The notes under the pieces: generated by a model
Seen by the model: the letters and a program-made list of their open reading frames with translations, nothing else
What the model was told of the DNA's origin: nothing
Databases searched by the model: none
Translations under genes and position numbers: made by a program
In this document: positions 56,721 to 63,496 of the stretch, one piece after another
Numbering within the stretch: position 1 is the stretch's first letter
Layout of the letters: each line of letters opens with the position of its first letter
Source of the DNA: Proteinivorax tanatarense
GTDB lineage: Bacteria > Bacillota > Proteinivoracia > Proteinivoracales > Proteinivoracaceae
DNA: 64,000 nucleotides
Assembly: GCF_040267685.1 (NCBI RefSeq)
Contig: NZ_CP158367.1
Coordinates: 2,356,001 to 2,420,000 of the forward strand
Direction of reading: 5' to 3'

Positions 56721-56750
56721 AATATAGAATACGATTTTAATCGGGTTGAA
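56721..56750 (-). promoter_or_regulatory. Candidate promoter and operator of the RiPP operon
   Basis: On the minus strand TTCAAC - 18 bases - TATATT is a plausible promoter 60 bases before the micro-peptide start. The inverted repeat CGATT-TT-AATCG (56732-56743) lies in its spacer, the place expected for a regulator of the divergent gene to bind. The surrounding DNA is AT-rich, so chance matches are possible. Confidence 0.4.
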
Positions 56751-56783
56751 AAAAATATATTTTATGTTATGGAGGAATTTCAT

Positions 56784-57719
56784 GTGAATTACCACTTAAA
56801 ACTTTTTGGTGAAAAAGTAAAGTCAATCAGAAAAGAACTTAGAATTTCCCAAAGAGCCATATCTGAACAAACAGGAGTTAACATTGATACTATTCGTAAG
56901 ATAGAAAAAGGTATGGTTATACCTCGGCTTGATACGTTAGAAATTTTATCAACTGTATTAAAGCAAGATATAAGCAAATTATTTCTGGATTATCGGCTAG
57001 ATAATCAGGCTGCATTTAAAGAAGTTAAAGCTAAACTAGAATATAAGTTGAATAATAATAAGTATGAAGACCTATATTTAGAACGGGAACAACTTAAAAG
57101 GATAAAATTTTCTACAAAATCCGATTACTACCATCTTTTGATAACACAACTATTTTTTTTTGTTGATGCTATAATTTTATATAAAGTAGAAAATAAACCT
57201 GAAAAAGCTTATAAAAAGTTAATTAATTCATTAAAGGTAACTAACCAAAACTTTACTTTGGCAGATTATCAAATTTTTATCTACTCCTCTATGGAATTAA
57301 GAATTTTAATGAGTATTGGCTTCATTTTAAATAGTTTAAATGAGTCAAATAAGTACTTAGAAATTTTAGAGTTTTGCATGGAAAGGGTAGAAGTAGAAAG
57401 TTCGTTACATCCAAAATTGTGCCATAACCTATCCACAGCCTATAAAAGAAATAAGCAATATGAAAAAGCTCTTAGGTATTCAAATATAGGTATCGAATGT
57501 TGCAAAAAAAGTACTAATGTTACAGGTCTTCATATCCTTTATTACGGTAAAGGCGTTGTTGAATATTATTTAAATGATCCTAAATATATAAAATCAATAA
57601 AAACTGCATTATTATTATGTGACATCCTTGAACAAGAAAAGTTTAAAAATAAAATATTAAAAAACTGTAAAGATATACTTAAGTGCAAATATGAATTTGA
57701 AAACTTTTCTATTAAATGA
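56784..57719 (+). CDS. XRE-type HTH regulator with TPR-like C-terminal domain
   Basis: About 311 residues from a GTG at 56784 that follows TGGAGGA by 7 bases; an ATG at 56769 overlaps the ribosome binding site. A helix-turn-helix (IRKELRISQRAISEQTGVN and IRKIEKGMVIP) occupies about 10-65 and is followed by an all-helical region with TPR-like repeats, for example LSTAYKRNKQYEKALRYSNIG near residue 220. Size and layout match the RRNPP regulators (PlcR, PrgX, Rgg), which bind short imported peptides. It is divergent from the micro-peptide/maturase operon and is its probable regulator. Confidence 0.85.
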   Translation: MNYHLKLFGEKVKSIRKELRISQRAISEQTGVNIDTIRKIEKGMVIPRLDTLEILSTVLKQDISKLFLDYRLDNQAAFKEVKAKLEYKLNNNKYEDLYLEREQLKRIKFSTKSDYYHLLITQLFFFVDAIILYKVENKPEKAYKKLINSLKVTNQNFTLADYQIFIYSSMELRILMSIGFILNSLNESNKYLEILEFCMERVEVESSLHPKLCHNLSTAYKRNKQYEKALRYSNIGIECCKKSTNVTGLHILYYGKGVVEYYLNDPKYIKSIKTALLLCDILEQEKFKNKILKNCKDILKCKYEFENFSIK

Positions 57720-57728
57720 TTTTTTAAG

Positions 57729-57778
57729 AATACAAAAGAAAGGCGACCTTTATCATGGGGTCGCCTTTCTTTTGTATT
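57729..57778. terminator. Bidirectional terminator
   Basis: A perfect 20-bp stem (AATACAAAAGAAAGGCGACC and its complement) with a 10-base loop lies between the convergent regulator and methyltransferase genes, with A/T tracts inside both arms. Confidence 0.9.
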
Positions 57779-57784
57779 ACACCT

Positions 57785-58375
57785 TTATTTGATTCCTATA
57801 ACCACAAACATCTGTTCAGTATCTATTTTTTTTACTATATCCAATCCCGCTTTGTGATAATATTGTTTAATCACTGTAAAATCTGGAAGATTATCTTCTT
57901 TTACAGCTTCTCCTTTGCTTTTATGTAGATTATTTATTGCCTCTCTACTCTGAGAATGGCAAATCACTAACTTTCCCCCATTACTTAATTTAGACGCTAG
58001 CAATTTTACAGCTTGTTCTTTGTTTTGAAAGTGGGGAAACATTGAATAGCAAATAATATGGTCGTGCTCATTTTTATCTTCTTTAATTTTAAGAACATCA
58101 TCACACACAAATTCCACGTTGTCATAGTTATATTTTTTTTGAGCAACTTCTATCATTTTGTCGGCTATGTCTATAGCTTTAACATTACCGCTTAAACCTA
58201 CTTTTTTTGATAAAATGGGCACTAACACACCGGTACCAGTACCTACATCTAGAATTTTATCACCTTTTTTTATTTCTAATAAATCTAGAATATACTCCAC
58301 CTTATTCATGTCATGATTACATTTAACGTCCCATGAGCTTGCCATGCTGTTAAAAAATTCTTTTTGAGACTTCAT
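57785..58375 (-). CDS. Class I SAM-dependent methyltransferase
   Basis: About 196 residues from the ATG at 58375, which follows AGGGGTG; the frame to 58411 overlaps the upstream gene. Motif I is ILDVGTGTGVLVPIL (near 55 of the long frame), with AIDIADKMIEVAQKKY and FVCDDVLKIK as motifs II-III. The substrate is not evident. It is the last gene in an operon with an ECF S-component and hypA, 10 bases after the former. Confidence 0.85.
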   Translation of the reverse strand: MKSQKEFFNSMASSWDVKCNHDMNKVEYILDLLEIKKGDKILDVGTGTGVLVPILSKKVGLSGNVKAIDIADKMIEVAQKKYNYDNVEFVCDDVLKIKEDKNEHDHIICYSMFPHFQNKEQAVKLLASKLSNGGKLVICHSQSREAINNLHKSKGEAVKEDNLPDFTVIKQYYHKAGLDIVKKIDTEQMFVVIGIK

Positions 58376-58385
58376 ATTAACACCC

Positions 58386-58922
58386 CTAAGAAGCTTGTTG
58401 AACATTATCACTGAAATATTTATTTACTGCAAAAACAATTGCAGGAATAAATATCAGTTGTATAATGATACCAGGTATCCCTGTGGCAACTGCTCCTTTA
58501 ATAAAAATTATCGGACCAGGTAGTTGAGTAGTAAATAGGGTTGTCAAAAACCATACCATTACTCCCGCTACAACTCTACCACAAAACATACTAACTATAA
58601 GTGCTATATAAACATTAAGCTGATACTTTCGATAAATAAGACTTGCCACAGCTGCATATGTAGCCAATTCAAAAATCATTATTGGCAACATAGGAAATGC
58701 TGGAGGCATACCCGTTATAAAAGAACTGAGCATCGGAGTTAAAGCACCAACCATCAAGGCAAAAGGAATGCTTAAAAAAAAGCCTGCCAGCAACACTGGA
58801 ATATGCATAGGTAAAAAAACTGGCCCACCTCCACCTGCTGCATGAAACACCATTGGTAGTATCACCCCAACAGATATAAGCAGTCCAGAAAGTGTCAGTT
58901 GTTTTGAAATAGGTTTCTTCAC
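58386..58922 (-). CDS. ECF transporter substrate-binding (S) component
   Basis: 178 residues with about six hydrophobic helices. The FLPMHIPVLLAGFFLSIPFALMVG region (described in blocks near 38-60) and SSFITGMPPAFPMLP near 67-81 are characteristic of a group of energy-coupling-factor S subunits. It has no ATPase or T-component of its own, so it would use a shared ECF module. The ligand is unknown. CblT-type subunits for benzimidazole/alpha-ribazole have a similar look, and cobT is in the window, but this link is speculative. Confidence 0.75.
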   Translation of the reverse strand: MKKPISKQLTLSGLLISVGVILPMVFHAAGGGGPVFLPMHIPVLLAGFFLSIPFALMVGALTPMLSSFITGMPPAFPMLPIMIFELATYAAVASLIYRKYQLNVYIALIVSMFCGRVVAGVMVWFLTTLFTTQLPGPIIFIKGAVATGIPGIIIQLIFIPAIVFAVNKYFSDNVQQAS

Positions 58923-58947
58923 GTTAATCTCTCCTTGTGAAATATAT

Positions 58948-59289
58948 CTAACACGCTATGATTTCTTTAATTAAAAATTCTTTACCACTTAAAAGTTCAA
59001 GTTTCTCACTATCACAATAAGTACAACGGGTGGCTTTCTCAGAAAATTTAAATACTTTATCGCATTTTTTACACATTACATTTGCTGGAATTATTTCAAT
59101 ATCAAGCTTTGTCTCCTCTAAAGATGTACCATCAACAGCTGCAGGATAGCACGCCTCTACATACCTTGGAATCATTGAAGATAATTCCCCTATTTGTAAA
59201 ACTAATTTATCTACTTTTTGTAAGTTATTCTTTTCCGCAAAGTGTTCCACCGTCTCTACTACTTTTATCACAACTCCTAATTCATGCAA
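58948..59289 (-). CDS. hypA: Hydrogenase nickel-incorporation protein HypA
   Basis: 113 residues from a TTG at 59289 after GAGGTGAG. This start makes the protein begin Met-His-Glu (MHELGVV), which is required because His2 and the amino terminus bind nickel; longer frames bury it. The zinc site is CKKC - 13 - CTYC (MCKKCDKVFKFSEKATRC in blocks). HypA delivers nickel to [NiFe]-hydrogenase maturation. No other hyp or hydrogenase genes are in the window, which is unusual. Confidence 0.9.
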   Translation of the reverse strand: MHELGVVIKVVETVEHFAEKNNLQKVDKLVLQIGELSSMIPRYVEACYPAAVDGTSLEETKLDIEIIPANVMCKKCDKVFKFSEKATRCTYCDSEKLELLSGKEFLIKEIIAC

Positions 59290-59320
59290 AGGACTCACCT
59301 CATTCTTAATTAAATATAGC

Positions 59321-59343
59321 AAAGGGGACTCACGTCCCCTTTT
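59321..59343. terminator. Terminator upstream of hypA / after the membrane protein gene
   Basis: Stem AAAGGGGAC / GTCCCCTTT with a 4-base loop, 17 bases past the membrane-protein stop codon. Confidence 0.75.
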
Positions 59344-59359
59344 ATGGCTTAAAATTTAC

Positions 59360-60274
59360 CTATCCAGCTATGTTAGTTGGAGATTGATATTGGCTTGTGT
59401 CAGTCCAAACTTCTCCTTTTACAGGATTGCGGCGAAGCTTAACAATTCTATAAACTTGCCAGACAGCAAGAACGACATGAAGTCCCAAAGAGGTTATAGC
59501 CAATACCCAGTTTGCTGCAGGATTATAACTAACACTTACATTAAAAGTACTGCCCACAGCAAAAAATGCAGGGAAAGTCATTATCCATAACATCCAAAAC
59601 GATAGTGTATGAGCTCTATTCTGCATCCAAGTTCCTTTAGCCCAAAATAGAGCAGGAATTATGGGAGCGATATTAAGAGCTATCCCCGAATAAAAAGCAT
59701 TTCCAGGAGCACATGAATATACATAAGATATATTCCAAACTGCATAAGCTATTATATAAAGCATACTTAAATCAGGCCAAACCATATCTCTACGATTTCC
59801 ATTAGTTGCATAAATACCAACCCATCCGCATATCAATAACATGCTTAGCAAACCGGCTGCCGCGTTGACATAATTCCATCCACCGGAAATATAATACATG
59901 CCATCAACCATGCCTTCAAAACCGTTTATACCAACTTGTAGTTCTCTAATTGCCGCTTCGATAATATTTATAGCTAAAATTGCAGGAACTAAAACTAAAT
60001 ACCATTTATGTTTTTTATGATAATCGGTATATCTTATCACCATGTAAATTAAACTTCCAGCTAGTGCTGAATAAACCTTAACCCAATGGAACCATGATAA
60101 AAGTTCACTATCTGAGTTAAGCCAAACAAAAGTTAGCAAAACAGGCATTACGATAAATATAATAATACTTCCCCATTTACTTGCACGAACGATTTCATTT
60201 AATCCTATAAGAATTCCTAATACTGCGAACCACATTACCACGTTATGCAAAGGTATAGCTTCAAAAAAGAACAT
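59360..60274 (-). CDS. Multi-pass membrane protein of unknown function
   Basis: 304 residues with about nine hydrophobic helices and many conserved-looking aromatic residues (GGWNYVNAAAG, WNISYVYSCAPGNAFYSG, SFWMLWIMTFPAFF). I associate this pattern with an uncharacterised family (DUF5692), from memory and unverified. It has no transport or enzyme motif I recognise. It is transcribed after the large Fe-S flavoprotein with a structured RNA element in between, so the two may act together, perhaps as membrane anchor or electron/substrate partner (inference). Confidence 0.7.
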   Translation of the reverse strand: MFFFEAIPLHNVVMWFAVLGILIGLNEIVRASKWGSIIIFIVMPVLLTFVWLNSDSELLSWFHWVKVYSALAGSLIYMVIRYTDYHKKHKWYLVLVPAILAINIIEAAIRELQVGINGFEGMVDGMYYISGGWNYVNAAAGLLSMLLICGWVGIYATNGNRRDMVWPDLSMLYIIAYAVWNISYVYSCAPGNAFYSGIALNIAPIIPALFWAKGTWMQNRAHTLSFWMLWIMTFPAFFAVGSTFNVSVSYNPAANWVLAITSLGLHVVLAVWQVYRIVKLRRNPVKGEVWTDTSQYQSPTNIAG

Positions 60275-60308
60275 AGAGTAAACCCTCCTTAAAAATAATA
60301 TTTAATTT

Positions 60309-60357
60309 TTATGCCAATGGTAGACCGACAATGTCTGCAGACAAGTCGGCCTCCATT
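60309..60357 (-). other. Strong intercistronic RNA hairpin
   Basis: CCGAC-AA-TGTCTGCAGACA-A-GTCGG forms a nested stem with an exactly palindromic 12-base core, extended by GGTAATGG / CCATTGGC pairing. It begins 9 bases after the oxidoreductase stop codon. There is no U-run, so it is not a typical intrinsic terminator. Confidence 0.6.
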
Positions 60358-60366
60358 ACCAACTTT

Positions 60367-63057
60367 TTAATCCTTTTTAAACATTCCACCAAAGAAGTTT
60401 TTCATGTCTTTACCTTTAATTCTCACCTTACGTTTCAAGGCGTATTTGACAACTCTGGGTTTAACCTGTTCAAATTCTACGGTATTTTCATCATATTTTC
60501 TTTCTAATGAAATAGCGTCAAATTTACACCTAGTTACACAAGACCCACATCCTACGCACATAAATTCATCAACGTAAGTAGCTCCACAGTCTAAACAACG
60601 TTCTGCTTCACTTAAAAGTTGTTCTTCTGTAAATGTGCTACGCAAATCCTCAAAGGTTTCTTTTGCTTTATTTCCATCAACATGAAGGGACCTTTGTCTA
60701 GGTAAACGATCATAACCAGCAAGATCTAAGTTTTCTTTGTCTAGTGCTCTATATTCTTTTTTAGCACGTCCTATGGTTAAACTTTGGCCAGGGTGTACAT
60801 AGCGGTGGATAGAAATTGCGCCTTCTTTTCCTAGTGCAATGGCATCTATGGCAAATTTAGGTCCTGTTAATGCATCACCACCAGCAAAAACATCAGGTTC
60901 ATCAGTTTGATAGGTTGTAGCATCAGCTTTAATTGTGTTATTAGGATTTAGCTGTATCCCACTATCTTTAGTTAAGCCTCCCCAGTCCATCTGTTGCCCT
61001 ACCGAAATTAATACATTGTCAGCTTCAACTACTTTTGTGTCTTTATCATCAAATTTTGGATTAAAGTTCCCTTGTTTATCAAAAACAGAAATACATTTTT
61101 TAAATTCTACTCCTGTTACTCGTCCATTTTTAGTTACAATTCTTTTAGGTCCCCAGGAGTTATTTATATTTATTCCCTCTGATAAAGCTTCATCAACTTC
61201 TTCTTCAAGAGCTGGCATTTCGCTTCTATTTTCTAAACAGAACATATCTACCTTAGAAGCACCGATTCTAGTAGCAGTTCGTGCTACATCTATGGCAACA
61301 TTACCTCCACCAATTACAACCGTCGATCCTTTTATCTCTTTTTCTTTACCTAGGTTTACTTTACGTAAAAAGTCGACTCCTGTATCGACACCTTCAGCAT
61401 TTTCACCTTCTAAGCCTAATTTTCTACCAGCTTTTGCACCGATTGCTACATAAAACGCTTTATAGCGTTGGTTTCTCAGCTGTTTAATGGTGATATCTTT
61501 TCCAACTTCCACGCCTGTTTTAAATTTGACACCTAATTCCCGTAAAATATCTATTTCAGCATTTACAACATTTCTGCCTAGTCTATAAGAGGGTATACCA
61601 AGTGTTAACATCCCACCTAATATTTCTTCTTTTTCATAAACAGTAACGGGATACCCTTGAACAGCTAAATAATAAGCACATGAAAGACCAGCTGGCCCTG
61701 CTCCTACTACAGCGATTTTTTCTGTGTGCTCCCCTTTCTTTCTAGGCACATAACGATACTCTGATTTTAACTCTTGTTCAGCAATAAACTTCTTTATATC
61801 GTCGATTGCAACTGGGTCATCGATATCTGACCTTGTACACTCTGATTCACATTTTCTAGGACATACTCGTCCGCAAACTGCAGGAAACGGATTTTCTTCC
61901 TTAATTAGCTCTAGAGCTTTTGAGTACTCACCTTGGGCAGCAAGCTTGATATATCCCTGTATACCTATATGTGCTGGACATTCTGTTTTACATGGACTAG
62001 TCCCTGACTCTACAACAAGCTCTTTGTTGGTTCTGTAATCTGGATTCCATTTATCTGAACCCCATTCGGTATCGTAGGGTAACGGACGTTCTTTTTCTTC
62101 TAAAGGAGTTTTTGTACAAACCTTTTGTCCTAATTTCAATGCATTGGTTGGACAGTTTTCTATACATTCACCACAAGCAACACATTTTTCCTTATCCACT
62201 TTAGATACATAGTTTGAGCGAATCATGTCAGGGTTGTTAAACATCCCTGCTATTCTAAGTGCAAAACAAGAACAGCCACAACAATTACAAATGGCATGAG
62301 TTTTGCCAGGTCCATCTAAGTTCGGAATACTATGCATCAAACCATTTTTCTCAGCCTTATCTATAATTTCAAATGCCTCTTCTCGGGTAATTTCACGCCC
62401 TCTTCCTGTTCTGATATAATACTCAGCAGCATGACCTAGCTGAATACACATTTCTTCCTTTAAATGTCCGCATCCCTCGCCCATAGCTTCCCTGGAGGTA
62501 CGACAAGAACAGTCAGAAACTGAAAAAACATCATTTTCATTAAGATATTTCGAAACTTCCTCATAGGAAGCTCTTCGGGTTTCTCCTTGAATTGATTCTT
62601 CGATAGGAATAACACGCATAGGACCAATTCCTACTGGGAAAATCCCTGCCCCTTGGGGCCCTTTAACTTTGCCGTACTCATCAAAAGCTTCAGCAATTTG
62701 AGGGTATTTTCTTACATTTTCTCTATGGTTTGCCATCATTTCCATATGGCCTGGAACCCATATATCAATCCAAAACTTATCAACACCATCAACTTCATTA
62801 ACAAAAGCTGCACCACAATCAGCTAATTCCAACAAAAGTTCATGGGTTTTTTCCTCAGATTTTCCACATGCATCAGCCACTTCTTTTGCGCTTAGGGGTT
62901 TTCTGAACTCAAGGCAAAGACCAACCTCAGCCATTTCCTCTGTAACAACTGGCTCTAAAATTTTATATTCTGGGCGCTCTGGTGTAATTGCATCTTTTTT
63001 GCCTCTCTTAGTTCTGCTAATTTTATTAGCAAGATCTAAAACCTTTTCTTTTACCAT
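60367..63057 (-). CDS. Fe-S flavoprotein oxidoreductase, GltD-like with N-terminal Cys-rich domain
   Basis: About 896 residues; ATG at 63057 follows GGGAGGG. Residue numbers are from 63072. A winged-helix-like segment (58-95) leads a Cys-rich domain (DCSC at 187-190, CGHLKEEMC at 201-209, CNCCGCSC at 262-269). A 2[4Fe-4S]-type ferredoxin motif follows (C297, C300, C303, C307). Next is a glutamate-synthase small-subunit-like part: Fer4_20 Cys cluster (CKTECPAH and CGRVCPRKCESEC), FAD motif GAGPAGLSCAYYLA and NADPH motif GGGNVAIDVART. A C-terminal CVGCGSCVTRC ferredoxin closes it. It likely passes electrons between NAD(P)H and ferredoxin or a substrate; no partner glutamate synthase is nearby. 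Confidence 0.88.
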   Translation of the reverse strand: MVKEKVLDLANKISRTKRGKKDAITPERPEYKILEPVVTEEMAEVGLCLEFRKPLSAKEVADACGKSEEKTHELLLELADCGAAFVNEVDGVDKFWIDIWVPGHMEMMANHRENVRKYPQIAEAFDEYGKVKGPQGAGIFPVGIGPMRVIPIEESIQGETRRASYEEVSKYLNENDVFSVSDCSCRTSREAMGEGCGHLKEEMCIQLGHAAEYYIRTGRGREITREEAFEIIDKAEKNGLMHSIPNLDGPGKTHAICNCCGCSCFALRIAGMFNNPDMIRSNYVSKVDKEKCVACGECIENCPTNALKLGQKVCTKTPLEEKERPLPYDTEWGSDKWNPDYRTNKELVVESGTSPCKTECPAHIGIQGYIKLAAQGEYSKALELIKEENPFPAVCGRVCPRKCESECTRSDIDDPVAIDDIKKFIAEQELKSEYRYVPRKKGEHTEKIAVVGAGPAGLSCAYYLAVQGYPVTVYEKEEILGGMLTLGIPSYRLGRNVVNAEIDILRELGVKFKTGVEVGKDITIKQLRNQRYKAFYVAIGAKAGRKLGLEGENAEGVDTGVDFLRKVNLGKEKEIKGSTVVIGGGNVAIDVARTATRIGASKVDMFCLENRSEMPALEEEVDEALSEGININNSWGPKRIVTKNGRVTGVEFKKCISVFDKQGNFNPKFDDKDTKVVEADNVLISVGQQMDWGGLTKDSGIQLNPNNTIKADATTYQTDEPDVFAGGDALTGPKFAIDAIALGKEGAISIHRYVHPGQSLTIGRAKKEYRALDKENLDLAGYDRLPRQRSLHVDGNKAKETFEDLRSTFTEEQLLSEAERCLDCGATYVDEFMCVGCGSCVTRCKFDAISLERKYDENTVEFEQVKPRVVKYALKRKVRIKGKDMKNFFGGMFKKD

Positions 63058-63496
63058 AATTGTCCCTCCCAATTTTATAATTGATAGTCGATTGTAAAGC
63101 TTATAATTCCTGATGTGACAAAGTAACTATAGATAATTTTATATGATTTTAATCCGATACAGTGTTAATCAGGTTCTTTACAATCCACTAACCTACTAAA
63201 ATAATTTTAGTTTTCTCTGACCTCAACAATTGCCACATTATAAACCTTTTCTTCTTTGTCCCCCATTTCTCAAGTGATGTGAATGTTATAATTTTCTCAA
63301 CCTAAGTATAGATATTATGTCAGCATTTGTCAAAAATAAAAAAATCCTGTCACATCAGGGTTTTTCCCACTTTAGTTTTTAAGTTTGGTTTACACAGCCT
63401 CATTTTTCATAGACGATATAAATAAGTATTTTCCACTATTATATATGTTTAAAAGTGTAAAGTTTTCTCCAAAGTAAGAATAATTAAATAAAAATT
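63058..63496. other. Intergenic region upstream of the flavoprotein gene
   Basis: About 440 bases with no convincing gene. It contains the flavoprotein promoter region, a terminator (63341-63366) and an exact 12-base inverted repeat, CCTGATGTGACA at 63109-63120 and its complement at 63348-63359, the latter inside the terminator hairpin. Confidence 0.5.
63341..63366 (-). terminator. Terminator after the partial FAD oxidoreductase gene
   Basis: On the minus strand AAAACCCTG - 6 bases - CAGGATTTTTTT forms a short GC-containing stem followed by seven Ts. Confidence 0.75.

Noticed and set aside
60935-61453. 172-codon plus-strand open frame inside the flavoprotein gene
   Set aside because: It is antisense to a well-supported gene with clear cofactor motifs; its Ser/Leu-rich composition is the typical mirror of such coding sequence, and it lacks a ribosome binding site.
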